64,000 nucleotides of DNA from Stomoxys calcitrans (GCF_963082655.1 NC_081554.1:62198820-62262819), one strand, 5' to 3'. Shown: positions 12,119 through 22,705, counted from the first letter of the stretch. Notes: generated from the sequence alone by a model not told the origin. Numbers and translations: made by a program.

Positions 12119-12133
12119 TTATGGTTATGAGAT

Positions 12134-13079
12134 CCCAAGATTCGGCCCGGTATATATCCTTCTGCTTACACGCTACCTTTTGTTTTAATTTTTAAAAAAA
12201 ATTGTAAAATGCTCTTCTAAAGATTTCCTACCCAACTAGATCTCATCATTCCTTTATAGATTCATTGAAGTGCCGTAGACGAGACCCTGTCAGATTCGAA
12301 TATTTTTTATTTGCCCCATCATCAAGCTCCCTGTGCCTTGGCATGTGCTCGTATTGTGGAAGTCTATATTTATTTTAAATTCACTTGAATTTGTATTTTC
12401 CGTTGCTGATGGGTGCTCAACTCATGTTTTCTCCCCCATTGAAAGCTGTATATTTAAATAATCGCATTAAGCACTACTTTACTTGTGAATGGAAAATGCA
12501 AAAGTTGAGAGTGGTCTCATTTATATCAGCTTGTTTACGTATTTGCCCACAATTCTTCTTGAACATTGAAAAGGATAAAAATCTTGCGGAGCGAATCAAT
12601 GTTTCCAAATGGGAACCTAACATTTAAATGGCTAAGAAGGATTGTAGCCGTCCACCAGAAATGTTTTCAATTTAAAATGCTTCCTTTAAAATATTTGCAG
12701 TTGTGAAGATTTCAATTAAGGTGCTTAAATTAAAGAGGCTTTTACATGAACCAAGAAGCATTAGCCATCTAATAGTCGTATTGATGTAAAATAAGAATAA
12801 ATGAACACAAGGAACCAAAATCGATTATTGAATCGGGCTTCTAGGAACTCAAGAAATCTAATCGAGAATGTGATGTGTGTATGGGAAATGGTAACTGTAT
12901 TTTACACCAACCAAATTTCAGGATAAAAATATAGGCCTTTTAAGTGGATCGCGGAGATAAGAAAAGTGATTAGACAATTCTTTTTATGTTCCCTTAGTGT
13001 AATAGAAACACTCAAGCCTCAAGAATGGTTCGGTGAAATCGGTCCTCCACAAAGTGGTATGAAAATTCGGGAGAGGTTA
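12134..13079. other. Intergenic DNA, no recognisable gene
   Basis: A short F1-like end (GATTCGGCCCGGTATATATC) is followed by about 900 bp with no clear motif. The 80-codon frame at 12385-12627 has no recognisable domain. Confidence 0.45.
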
Positions 13080-13365
13080 ATCGCAAATGCGGATAATGTA
13101 GTGCTACTGACCCGAAACAAATTTCTCTAGATGATCCGTGAGATCATGGGAAAATCATTGAAGACATTGTTGAGATGGATAGAAGGTAAGATTAGAAGCT
13201 TTTCCCCGTCCTATATCTGATTTGCCGTAACAGCAATGATGACTTAATGTCAGTTGCCCTGGGGTGGAAAGGAAAACCATTTCACTACTACAGGCTTGGT
13301 CTTGCGATTGAGAAAACCGTACACAAATCCGAAAAATATCAACTGGCATAAGTTTGTGGGACACT
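13080..13365 (+). mobile_element. LINE-C fragment (reverse transcriptase)
   Basis: The frame reads ANADNVVLLTRNKFL, MIREIMGKSLKTLLRWI. This parallels the minus-strand LINE-C at about 25140-25250 (AYADNVVLLVRGKFL, RRLLRWATRNGL). A TAG interrupts it after KFL. Only this palm-domain piece survives. Confidence 0.65.
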
Positions 13366-13955
13366 ATCTGAACCGGGCCAGCTCCGCTGAGCCTTTTTTT
13401 ACAATATATTAAACAAAACTATCATTTGAATATTTATTTTTGACAATTACCACCGCAGCGCAGTGGTTACCATTTCCGCCTATGACGCTGAACGCCTGGG
13501 TTCGAATCCTGGCGAGACCATCAGAAATAATTTTCAACGGTGGTTTTCCCCTCCGCATGCTGGCAATATTTGTGAAGTACCATGCCATGTAAAACTTCTC
13601 TCCAAAGGGGTGTCGCACTGCTCCCCGCCGTTCGGACTCGGCTATAACAAGGAGGCCTATTGTCATTGATCTTAAAAACTTGAATCGGACAGCACTCATT
13701 GATATGTGAGAAGTTGGCACCTGTTCCTCAGTGAAATAAATGTTCATGGGGAAAATTTGCATTTGAATTAGCTTTTTTACCGTTGAACCTCATATTGGCA
13801 TTGGTTTAAGGGTGTTTTATAGGATAAAGCGTCCCCCAAATACTTGGCTCCAAAATTGAATATCAAATTTGTTTTCTAGTCTAGTATTCCTTTCGCTTGA
13901 GCCCCTTATTGCCATAGTCGGCAAATATATCTGAGAACAATATCTGGTTATGAAG
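13366..13955 (+). repeat. F2 element fragment, split by a SINE
   Basis: Starts CTGAACCGGGCCAGCTCCGC and ATTTATTTTTGACAATTA, as at 41175-41260. It resumes after the SINE at about 13767 with CCTCATATTGGCATTGG, GCGTCCCCCAAATACTTGG and GAGCCCCTTATTGCCATAG, the F2 unit. Confidence 0.75.
13449..13766 (+). mobile_element. tRNA-derived SINE, near complete
   Basis: The head has a box A-like AGCGCAGTGGTTACC and a perfect box B GGTTCGAATCC, spaced as in a tRNA-type RNA polymerase III promoter. Then come GGTGGTTTTCCCCTCC, the CTTCTCTCCAAAGGGGTGTC block, the GGCTATAACAAGGAGGCC block, TTGAATCGGACAGCACTCAT and the tail GTTCATGGGGAAAATTTGCA. It is inserted in an F2 copy. It is not a functional tRNA gene because no full cloverleaf is visible. 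Confidence 0.85.
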
Positions 13956-14080
13956 TGATTTGAACCATACTTAGCACAGTTCGTAAGGCCCTTGAAGCCT
14001 TCACACCTAATATGGCTGATGAGAAATTCTAAACCAAATTACAAAACGCGTCCCATAGTGGTTGGTGTGTGTTGTGATCT
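13956..14080 (+). repeat. F1 unit fragment
   Basis: GTTATGAAGTGATTTGAACC and CATACTTAGCACAGTT match part of an F1 unit. About 140 bp of unrecognised sequence follows before the LINE-A copy. Confidence 0.45.
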
Positions 14081-14219
14081 ATGGCTTTCTTTTTTCATTT
14101 GCAAAGAATAATCTCCGATCATTGAACTCATCTCTAAAGAAAAATAAACAATAAATTATTTGAGTTGGATAATCCCTTGATGCTAGTACTGTTTCTAAAC
14201 TTAGGGAAAGGCTTGTGAC

Positions 14220-16025
14220 TAGGTTAGGTTGAAAAGAGGGTGCTGATATTAGTCCACCCCATGCCACTATGGACATTCACCTATGCCAGTGATCGGCTTG
14301 TGTGCTCTAAAAACTACAAAGTAACCTCTAAAAAGAAAATTTTAAGTTAGCAATTCCGTGCTATTACAAAATCCTTAATTCTTTTCAAAACCACTTCCCT
14401 AAGTTGGTTCATGTCTGAACCACCCACCTAAATGCCGGTATCTGTTAGACGCGAAAGCTGGACAATGACAAAGGAAATGCTCTAACGTCTTATCATCTTC
14501 CCCGCATGCCCTACACATGCTATCACTTGCCGCACAGATTTTACACAAGTGAGCTCGTAGTCCTATGTGTCCCGTTATGATACCAATAGCTATACTGACC
14601 TCCTTCTTGCTTCCTTTCAGTAATAACCTCGTCTTCTTACGATCTGGATCCCCCCATAGGATTTTCGCCGTCCTACCAACCGTTTCGCTGGAGGCCACCG
14701 TAGCGCAGAGGTTAGCACGTCCGCCTATGACGCTGATCAGAAAAAATTTCAGCGGTGGTTTTCCCCTCCTAATGCTGGCAACATTTGTGAGGTACTATGC
14801 CATGTAAAACTTCTCTCCAAAGAGGTGTTGCACTGCGGCACGCCGTTCGGACTCGGCTATAAAAAGGAGGCCCCTTATCATTGAGCTTAAACTTGAATCG
14901 GACTGCACTCATGTGAGAAGTTCCTTAGTGGAATGGTCATGGGCAAAACTTGCATTTTTGCATTACCGACCGTTTCGCTATTCCGCAATGTTGCATGCGC
15001 ATTCGTCGCCCACTCCCTTAACTCGGACTGCGTCGACCCGAAAGGCTTCGGGTTAACCAAGTTTATTGAAGGCAGTCCTCTGGCCTTCACCGCCAAATCG
15101 TCTATCCTTTCATTTCCCCTTACTCCGTTATGGCCCGGCACCCAAACGATGCGGATTTCGCCAACTTCAGAGAAGGCGTTTATCTCCTTCTTACACTGCA
15201 AGACTGTTTGTGACCTTACCGTCCTGGCTAAAGACGTTCACACTCGACGTCCTCGCGTTAGCACCATACCACTTCACGCATTCCGTGATCGCCCGGATCT
15301 CCGCCTGCAGGACCGTATTTTGGTCAAGCAGTCTAAAACAGATCTCAGTCCCTTGCTTCTCAATGTATACTCCCAGGCCCACTCTGTCCTCGAGCTTTGA
15401 TCCATCAGTGTTACATGATCTTCAAGATGGCAATACTACTGTTCCGTCAATCCAAGATTGTACCTCTGGCAGCAGAGCCTCGAACTCGACTTCAAGGTTC
15501 ATCTCAGGTATCCGATCGGAAACCTTTTCCCTTCCTTCCAGGTTTCTTATCGTCTCCTCATACCGTGATGTTATGAGCTGCTCCCATCTTCAATCCATTC
15601 TCCCATCGCCTTAAGTCTCATAGCTGCAGTGGCTGTCTTACACTTAATCTGTATGTCAATGGCTCGGATATCTAGAATAGTCTCCAGTGCCCTTGTGGGC
15701 GTAGTCCTCATCGCTACGCTTATGCCAAGACAACATGTTCTCTGAACCTGTTGTATGGTCCTTACATTGCACTTTTTCACCATAGCAGTCAACCAAACTA
15801 CTGAGGCGTAAGTAAGTATTGGTCTAATCACGCTTCTGTAGAGCCAGTGGACTATCCTCGGATTCAGGCCCCATTTCGAACCAACGGCATAACAACATAA
15901 TGCCCAACATCTGTGAGCCTTCTCAGTACGCTCCTTAATGTGACACTTGCAATTCAGTTTCCTGTCCAAGGTCACACCTAAGTATTTGACCTTGTCAGAT
16001 ATCGAAATCGTCTTATTGAGGAAGC
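14220..16025 (-). mobile_element. LINE-A remnant, split by a SINE
   Basis: On the minus strand, from 16025 down: end of reverse transcriptase (TLDRKLNCKCHIKERTEKAH, RSVIRPILTYASVVW), the MRTTPTRALETILDIR segment, RNase H (ILVKQ/LQAEIRAITE, then CKKEINAF, VPGHNGVRGNERIDDLAVKA), and the tail CRACGEDDKTLEHFLCHCPAF with its Cys/His motif. The 3' terminus is at 14220 (CAACCTAACC, reversed). The first RNase H Asp region is damaged, and frameshifts occur near 15240 and 15400. The copy is 5'-truncated at 16025 against a Tc1-like remnant. Confidence 0.88.
14690..14963 (+). mobile_element. tRNA-derived SINE lacking box B, with 16-bp TSD
   Basis: The head GAGGCCACCGTAGCGCAGAG with box A is intact, but the sequence jumps from CGCCTATGACGCTGA straight to TCAGAAAAAATTTCAG, deleting box B. 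The tail ends AAAACTTGCATTTTTGCAT. Flanking direct repeats of 16 bp with one mismatch (TACCAACCGTTTCGCT at 14674-14689; TACCGACCGTTTCGCT at 14964-14979) prove insertion into LINE-A. Confidence 0.92.
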
Positions 16026-16580
16026 GTGGTGCGACTAACTTTTTGGCAAATCTGGAAGATAATTAGCAAAAATCCTTGTTATAACTCATCAGCATTGCGA
16101 CTTGTTTCCCTTCTAAAGCACTATCGACAACTTCTTAGAGTTTTTCTAATGGTTTTAAATAAGGTGATGTGGGAGGATCAGGCGAATAAATCAATGTTTC
16201 AGCAGAAAAACCGGGGCTTAACACACCTGGCGGTATGTTTTGGACCATCATCGTGCATAAAAGAACGGACCTGACATGTTTTGATCCGCAGACGCTTTTA
16301 TTGAAAAACCGGGGTTTAACACACCTGGCGGTATGTTTTGGACCATTATCGTGTATAAAAAAACAGAGTTGGCATGTTTTGATCCGCAGACGCTTTCATT
16401 GAATTTTCCATTCGTCTTCGAGTATCATGACGTTTAGGAACCGCGCCATACCGCATAAAAGCATGGCAAGACCTTTATGTTGCCGCCATCGTATTTTATG
16501 GACTCTAAAGTATACTGGGAGATTATTTTTTTACAAATTTTGGGAATTGAGTCCATACATAGAAAATTTTTTATTATGGG
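16026..16580 (-). mobile_element. Tc1-like DNA transposon remnant
   Basis: On the minus strand, around the second catalytic Asp, it reads MHDDGPKHTARCVKPRF. This is followed further on by INSPDPPTSPYLKPLEKL, equivalent to the SPDLNPIExLW box of Tc1-like transposases. A 98-bp segment is tandemly duplicated (starting at 16205 and 16303). No terminal repeats or open frame remain. Confidence 0.7.
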
Positions 16581-16775
16581 CTGATATGCAGTGGCTACCA
16601 TTAGCTGGTTAATAACAAGGATAGGTTAGGTTAGGCTTAAGTGGCAGCCTGCTCTCTTAGGCTCACTGATGGGCTGATATGCAGTGGCTACCATTAGCTG
16701 GTTTATAACAAGGATAGGTTAGGTTAGGTTTAAGTGGCAGCCTGCTCTCTTAGGTTCACTTAGACTTTTTCGTTC
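16578..16775 (-). mobile_element. LINE 3'-end piece with 93-bp tandem duplication
   Basis: GGGCTGATATGCAGTGGCTA to GGTTAGGTTAGG and AAGTGGCAGCCTGCTCTC occurs twice (from 16578 and from 16671). Reversed, this is a LINE terminus of the type CTGCCACTTAAACCTAACC, as at the ends of LINE-B copies. Confidence 0.6.
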
Positions 16776-17110
16776 ATTGTGATAGCACAGGATAAGTTAC
16801 TGAACTTGGTATTGTTTTTGGCTTTCTGAGTAAACAATAAATTTAAATGCCATCAGACAATATTCTTAAGTTAGAAAACGGCTCACCCTGTTCTCTAGTG
16901 GAAAATTTGAGGCGTGTGCGCACACACGCTATGAATAATCCAGATATTTTTGTTTTTTTTTTTGCTTGATTAGTTTACTTACTATAATGAGCAACAAGCA
17001 AAAACAATCTGCCTAAAAAATTTCCGAGCATATTTCACAATTGTGTCAATATTTTATAATAATGCGGCTGGTTTTAAGAAACGCACTGCCAGGTTTGTTT
17101 ATAATAGTTG
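16776..17110. other. Upstream region of the lysozyme gene
   Basis: A+T-rich non-coding DNA with a GGATAAG (GATA-type) word at about 16790 and a T-run near 16950. No repeat is recognised between the LINE end and the core promoter. The GATA word lies close to a LINE end, so its relevance is uncertain. Confidence 0.4.
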
Positions 17111-17118
17111 TGACGTCA
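17111..17118. promoter_or_regulatory. Perfect CRE palindrome TGACGTCA
   Basis: The 8-bp palindrome that binds CREB/ATF-type bZIP factors lies 28 bp upstream of the TATA box of the lysozyme gene. The sequence match is exact; its use is inferred. Confidence 0.5.
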
Positions 17119-17146
17119 ATAATGTGGAAATATGCCCTTGTGGGTG

Positions 17147-17153
17147 TATATAA
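17147..17153 (+). promoter_or_regulatory. TATA box of lysozyme gene
   Basis: TATATAA in a GGGTGTATATAAGG context lies 69 bp before the ATG. Transcription should start near 17172-17178 (ACAGTTAGCTT), leaving a 5' UTR of about 40 nt. Confidence 0.8.
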
Positions 17154-17215
17154 GGCCCGACTAAGAACCACAGTTAGCTTAAGTTTTCTCTGCAATACCT
17201 CACCAACTAGTCAAA

Positions 17216-17647
17216 ATGCAAGTTTTCCTTTCCATTCTGTTAATGGCTTTAGCTGCAACTGCTCCTGTTGTAGTCTATGGCACCATCATGGATCGCTGTT
17301 CTTTGGCCAAGGAGATGTATGCCATGGGTGTACCCAAATCCGATTTACCCATGTGGACTTGCATTGCCGAACATGAATCGCATTATAACACCGACATTGT
17401 TGGCCCCACGAATAAGGATGGCACCAACGATTATGGCATTTTCCAAATAAATAACAGATGGTGGTGTAAGCCCTCAAATGGTGGAAAAACTGCAAATGGT
17501 TGTAAAATCAATTGTAATGATTTGTTGGGCAATCTGAGGAAATCTATCAACTGTGCTCTAACTGTGAAGAAGGAACAGGGATGGAAGGCTTGGGCCACAT
17601 TGAAATTCTGTGGAGGAAAATTGCCCAGCATTGATTCGTGTTTCTAA
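17216..17647 (+). CDS. C-type lysozyme (1,4-beta-N-acetylmuramidase), secreted
   Basis: This intronless 143-codon gene encodes a secreted enzyme that hydrolyses the MurNAc-GlcNAc bond of bacterial cell walls. Residues 1-22 form a signal peptide ([16 protein letters not shown] core, likely cut near YG). The mature protein keeps all eight cysteines of the family (C28, C49, C84, C96, C100, C113, C132, C142). E54 in AEHES and D72 in NDYGIFQIN correspond to the catalytic Glu35 and Asp52 of hen lysozyme. [14 protein letters not shown] and a C-terminal PSIDSCF resemble fly digestive lysozymes. NRWWC is closer to the vertebrate SRWWC form than to the YYWC I remember for many fly enzymes. The mature start TIMDRC is also unusual. 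Net charge is about +4, which could suit either immune or gut use. The start is set by the signal peptide and by TATA spacing. No adjacent paralogue is in the window. Confidence 0.97.
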   Translation: MQVFLSILLMALAATAPVVVYGTIMDRCSLAKEMYAMGVPKSDLPMWTCIAEHESHYNTDIVGPTNKDGTNDYGIFQINNRWWCKPSNGGKTANGCKINCNDLLGNLRKSINCALTVKKEQGWKAWATLKFCGGKLPSIDSCF

Positions 17648-17701
17648 GTGAATGAACAACGAAGTTCTTTCAATGGTTAACCACTTGACGATTTTAATTT
17701 A

Positions 17702-17707
17702 AATAAA
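17702..17707 (+). terminator. Poly(A) signal of lysozyme gene
   Basis: AATAAA lies 55 bp after the stop codon, followed by a T-rich stretch (TTTGTTTGCTCTTTTATT). Confidence 0.75.
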
Positions 17708-17856
17708 ATTTGTTTGCTCTTTTATTATTTGGAGACTCTACTGGAGGTTAAATTATTGGCTATGCCATCTTATAGGCTTATTAGATCCTCCGTTTTGAAT
17801 AAGTTAAAATAAAAACCCAAATGTAAGTGCTAATTTGCCCGTGAACAGGGCAATTT

Positions 17857-17940
17857 TAAAGGGCCTCCATTTTATAGCCGAGTCCGACCGGCATGCCACA
17901 GTCTGACACCTCTTTCTGGAGAAGTTTTTTTTTACATGGC
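17857..17940 (-). mobile_element. SINE middle fragment fused to Jockey-like LINE
   Basis: GGGCCTCCATTTTATAGCCG, GACACCTCTTTCTGGAGAAG and TTTTTACATGGC match the SINE middle in reverse. The last 20 bp or so (GGAGAAGTTTTTTTTTACAT) recur at 18509, so this junction existed before the LINE segment was duplicated. Confidence 0.65.
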
Positions 17941-20900
17941 TGCCAATCATCCCATGGCAACCGCTTGTACGCACCGGATGGACCGGTTGTACGCACCGGA
18001 TTGACCCGATCGACCCGCCTCAGTGTACGTGTTTCGTCTTATATCATCATGGGAGGGGCACATCCCGGAGTGCCTTCTCCGCACGCTTCTGGTCCGTGCC
18101 GGGATTGAGAAGAATACTGGACCTGGTTCTGTTCGGTTTGCCAGAACCGCCTCCATCATCGGTCGGTGTCGGTGAGGTAACCGGTACATGGAATGGGTGC
18201 ATTTCCGATCTTGCTCTGGCCTCACTTCACTACAGGAGCATAGTCATACTGGATATGTCCCAAGGTGCTTTGCGAACATAACCAGCAGTAGGTCGCAAGC
18301 GTCGTCGTCGTCGCCTTCTGCGTCCTACGGGAATATAGTCATACTGGATATGTCGCAGGGTGCTGTGCAAACATAGCCAGCAGTGGGTCACAAAAGTCGT
18401 CGTCGTCGGCTTCTGCGTCCTCGTCGTCGGACTATGTGACCCCCTCGCCTGGCGCTGGTGACCCCTACATGGAGTGCATGGGGATAGCAGTCAGGTTCGG
18501 TACTGTGGAGAAGTTTTTTTTTACATGGCTGCCATACCAAATGGTACCAATCCCATGGCAACCCGTTGTAGGCACCAGATTGACCCGATGAAACCCTCAT
18601 CGGCAAGGGCTGCCACCTCAGCGTATGTGTTTTGTCTTTTTTCATCATGGGAGAGGCACATCCCGGAATGCCTTCTCCGCACGCTTATGGTCCGTGCCGG
18701 GATTGAGAAGAACACCGGACCCTGGTTCTGTTCGGTTTGCCGGAACCGCCTTCAACATCGGTCGGTGTCGTTGACGTGTAACCGGTGCATGGAATGGGTA
18801 TATTTCCGATCTTGCTCTGCCCTCACTACGGGAGCATGGTCATACTGGATATGTCGCAAGGTGCTGTTAGAACATAGCCAGCAGTGGGTCACAAGCGTCG
18901 TCGTCGTCGGCTTCTGCGTCCTACGGGAATATAGTCATACTGGATATGTCGCAAGGTGCTGTGCGAACATAGCCAGCAGTGGGCCACAAGCGTCGTCGTC
19001 GTCGCCTTCTGCGTCCTCATCGTCGGACTATGAGACCCCCTCGCCTGGCGCTAGTGACACCTACATGAAGTGCATGGGGATAACAGTCAGGTCCGGTACT
19101 GCCGAGATAGAGCTATACAACGTGTACATACCGCCGGTTGGCAGCTGTGTCCCGATTAATGGCTAAGCTTACAAACCCGGCATAAGTGATTTACTATCTG
19201 GCCATAATCGTCTGGTTCTTGGGGACTTTAATGCGAATCACACTTCATGGCATTCTCCCCTGGGTAACGACCAGCGTGGCATAGCTTAGGCAGAGCAGAT
19301 TGCACTGTGAAAGAAGATCCCCCCACTAGGATTACGAGGAGGTGCAGCAGCTCACCAGACATTTCCTTTGCATCCCCTGATCACCTGAGTGAAGTATCCT
19401 GGCAAGCTGTCATCTCTTTGCGGTCAGAGCACCTCCCCAAAATTCTCACCATCGACCGACCACCCGACTTCATAACCTCTGAGCGCCGGACGTTTATCTA
19501 TCAAAAGAATACCGATTGATTCCTCAGCTTCAGAGAGTATGCCAATCGCCTCTTCAGTAAACTGACACCCCCTCGGATGAGCTAGTGGCCGAGAGGAAAT
19601 TCCGAGATATCGTTAACCCTGCAGCCGCTCGTTTTATACCTCGCTTGGGGTCGAATAATCCAAGTGCAGTAAAATTTCTTGGCGCAGGCAGTTGTACTCG
19701 CAGACGAGCGTGATGCGATTCGTTGTATTGACCCCGCTAACCCCAGAATCTGGAAATAAACAGGGTAGTGAACGAACATAAGCGGAATTTGTAGTTGGAA
19801 TACTTGGAGCAATGTAATTTAGGCACCGGTTTAGGCAAGCTGTGGTCTACTCTTAAGTTACTCTCGAACCCCGGTAGACGGGATGGCAGGACCTCAGTCA
19901 CTTTTGGCGAAATAACCGTGACTGATCCAAAGAGATGCACCAGGTTGATCAACCGTTCATTAATTGTGCATCCTGAGAGTGACAGGCAAGGACGAGAACC
20001 ATTCGCCGAATTTGTGATCTCCGAGCCGATGAACAGCCATCACAATTTACCGTGGGCGAAATTACGAATGTCATCCGTGGCGCCACATCATCTTAGGCGT
20101 TGGGTCCCGATGGAATCTCTACTTTGATGCTAAAGAATCTGGATTCACCTGGAGTTGAGTACCTTACTACTGTCCTCAGCCTGTCTTTGAACACTCTTAT
20201 AGTTCCCTATGTGATCCCGCTACTGAAGCCTGGAAAGGACCCGAGTTTGGGGGAGTCGTACAGACCTTCTCTCTCCCTTCTCTCACCAGTAGCAAATACG
20301 CTTGAGCCATTACTCCTCCCAAGACTCGTAGTAGAATTTCCATTCGCCGAGCATCAACATGGATTTCGAAGACTGCATAGCACAACAACAGCTTTGAATG
20401 CCATCACACATATTTGCCGCGGCTTCAAACAGCCCAGGCCATGTGATAGGACGGTCCTCATGGCACTGGTCCTATCGAAGACATTCGATGCGGTCAGCCA
20501 TGCCAAATTATTTGAGGACATCGCCAACACGTCCCTCCAGCCAGGCCTGAAACGCTGGGTTGCGATTTATATGGGTGATCGCCAGTCATTTGTGTAATTT
20601 AGGGATAAGAAGTCGAAGCACCGTAGAGTGAAACAGGGGGAACTCCCTCCCAAGGTGGAGTGATATCTCCGGCACTGTTTAACCTTTATTTCCATTCCAC
20701 CCCCACCAGACGGCATGGAGATCGTATCATATGAGGACGGTTGTACGATCATGAGCATCTGCGATAGGTTGAACGTCTTCCTCAATGAACTTGCCTCATA
20801 TTTCGCAAGAAATCTGCACCAAATCTTAAGCCACATTGGAGAAATGATTCCGACCATCAAGTGTCCCAAAATAATTGGCGTTACATTTCCCACACATGCC

Positions 20901-21391
20901 ACAGCAATTTGCGATAAAGTCAAAAGTAGAAACAAGGTCCTCAAGTTACTTTCTGGCAGCACTTGGACTGCAGACAAAGAAACCTTGTTGACCACGTACA
21001 AAGCATGTGGACGGTCTGTGGTAAGTTATGCAGCGCCAGTGTGGTCTCATCAACTTTGTGACACGCAGTGGGATAATATTCAGATCTGTCAAAATGCCGC
21101 CCTTCGAACTGCAATGGACTGTCTCTTTAGTTTTCATGTGGACCATCTCAATCAGGAGACAAAGATCTTACCAGTGCGAAGACATAACTACATGCTGTCT
21201 AAGCAATACTTTTTGGGCTGTTATCGCAGATCCAAATCATCATCTAGTGGATAGATATCCACCACCTAGAAGCCTTAAGTTAGATCTACATGATCTAAAC
21301 GTGAAGGTTCAGCGCTACAAGAGAGAACCTCTAGATCAAGCGGCATATCAAGCAGGTCTAGAAGACATTCATACAGACGCGGTAGCAAATG

Positions 21392-21575
21392 CAAATTTTT
21401 GCCTGTTAACATTTCACTAAGGAACAGGGGCAAACTTCTCACATATCAATGAGTCAGTCCGATTCAAGTTTTAAGCTCATTGATAAGGGACCTCCTTTAT
21501 ATGGCCAATTCCGAACGGTGTGCTTCAGTGCGACACCTCTTTGGAGAGAAGTTTTACATGGCATAGTACCTCACA
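21392..21575 (-). mobile_element. SINE, head-truncated, with 12-bp TSD
   Basis: Tail and middle of the SINE (AGGAACAGGGGCAAACTTCT through TTACATGGCATAGTACCTCA). Direct repeats CGGTAGCAAATG (21380-21391) and CGGTAGCAGATG (21576-21587) flank it. The tRNA-like head is missing, as expected for 5'-truncated reverse transcription. Confidence 0.85.
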
Positions 21576-21610
21576 CGGTAGCAGATGCGGTAAATGGCTA
21601 CCGGTAAATG

Positions 21611-21805
21611 GAACGACCGTCTCCCATTGGACCTGCAGAAATTGACTTCCCCCGGCAAACCAGAGTAGTTCTGGCTCACTTATGTTCCGACAGAATGTTG
21701 TCCTTGGAGAACGACCGCCTCCCATTGCACCTGCAGAAATTGATCTCCCCCGGCAAACCAGAGTAGTTCTGGCTCAATTATGTTCCGACAGATGTAGCCG
21801 CCTCA
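21611..21805 (+). repeat. 98-bp tandem duplication in Jockey-like LINE
   Basis: GAACGACCGTCTCCCATT (21611) and GAACGACCGCCTCCCATT (21709) start two near-identical copies of the segment encoding PPIAPAEIDLPRQTRVVLAQ. Confidence 0.8.
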
Positions 21806-21877
21806 ACTCCTACAGAGCAAGGATTAATGCCGAAGTACAAGACGTATGTTCCGATTGTAACCAGGGTCACCTGTTTA

Positions 21878-22380
21878 ACTGCCCAGCCAGATCCACTCGA
21901 CTCAGACCCAGATCCTGTGGACGCACCCCATCTTAGTTGCAGAGTTCCTGGTTCTTGACACTCAACAGAATCAAGCAGGCGAAAGATAGAACACAACAAA
22001 CTGCTATAACAACAACCAAATGGTACAGTGCCTCACAAATGTCACCAGCATTGGGAGGGCAAAACCACCTCTGAACATTAACTGCCCAGCAAGACCCACT
22101 CGACACAGACCCAGATCCCTGTGGACGCATCCCATCTTAGTCGCAGAGTTCGAGGGTCTTGACACTCAACAGAATCAAGCAGACCAAAGATAGAACACAA
22201 CAAACTGCTACAAAAACAACCAAATGGTACAGTGCCTCACAAATGTCACCAGCATTAGGAGGGCAGAACCTTCTCCAAACATTTTTTTCAGAGGGTTCTT
22301 TTCGTTCGAGGGTTCGAATCCAGGCGTTCAGCGTCATAGGCGGACACACTAACCTCTGCGCTGCAAGTTGAAAACCCAGT
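21878..22380. repeat. 202-bp tandem duplication of LINE 3' end plus SINE piece
   Basis: AACTGCCCAGC starts two copies (21878 and 22080). Each runs through CCCAGATCC, the ACTCAACAGAATCAAGCAG block and TGGTACAGTGCCTCACAAAT into a SINE-like segment. The second copy continues into the SINE head on the minus strand (box B GGTTCGAATCC reversed near 22310-22320, box A region to about 22365). Confidence 0.75.
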
Positions 22381-22466
22381 TGGCGTATTATTGTTAGCAG
22401 GGATTCAGTTAATGGAATAGACCCTAATAAAACCAATCGTTCGATATATGTATCACATAGGATGTA

Positions 22467-22703
22467 TTGGTTGCCCAAAAAGTAATTGCGGATTTTTCAT
22501 ATAGTCGGCGTTGACAAATTTTTTCACAGCTTGTGACTCTGTAATTGCATTCTTTCTTCTGTCTGTTATCAGCTGTTTATTTTTAGCTTGCTTTAGAAAA
22601 AAAGTGTAAAAAAAGTATATTTGATTAAAGTTCATTCTAAGCTTTATTAAAAATGCATTTACTTTCTTTTAAAAAATCCGCAATTACTTTTTGGGCAACC
22701 CAA
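22467..22703. mobile_element. marMITE copy 1 (mariner-type MITE)
   Basis: Inverted ends of about 30 bp carry TTGCCCAAAAAGTAATTGCG. A TA dinucleotide flanks each side (22465-22466 and 22704-22705). The 237-bp interior is A+T-rich and non-coding. The AAAAGTAATTGCGG block also ends cecropia-type mariners such as human Hsmar1/MADE1, which suggests the mobilising family. Confidence 0.88.
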
Positions 22704-22705
22704 TA

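Larger units (their letters stand above)
17941..22140 (+). mobile_element. Jockey-like LINE, broken and internally duplicated
   Basis: A dead non-LTR element in order: a PHD-like Cys/His finger (CSVCRNRLQHRSVSLTC, CNRCMEWVYF), a Ser-rich linker, the endonuclease (VYIPPVGSC, LVLGDFNANHTSWHS, CSSSPDISFASPDHL) and the reverse transcriptase (GPDGISTLMLKN, PLLKPGKDPSLGESYRP, EHQHGFRRLHSTTTALN, LSKTFDAVSHAKLF). The palm motif is damaged: SYEDGCTI replaces the expected YADD. C-terminal segments follow, and the CxDCNQGHLFNCPA tail lies at 21850-21890. Frames change many times. The 5' part is duplicated (unit of about 589 bp from 17921 and 18510), each unit holding a 99-bp tandem pair. A SINE lies at 21392-21575. 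Confidence 0.88.

Noticed and set aside
13449..13530. tRNA gene
   Set aside because: Box A and box B are present, but the anticodon arm and acceptor stem do not fold, and the same head recurs in all SINE copies with SINE bodies attached.
18474..19166. 230-codon open frame as a host zinc-finger gene
   Set aside because: The CxxC finger and Ser-rich linker belong to the Jockey-like LINE. The frame runs across duplicated units and into the endonuclease start of that element.
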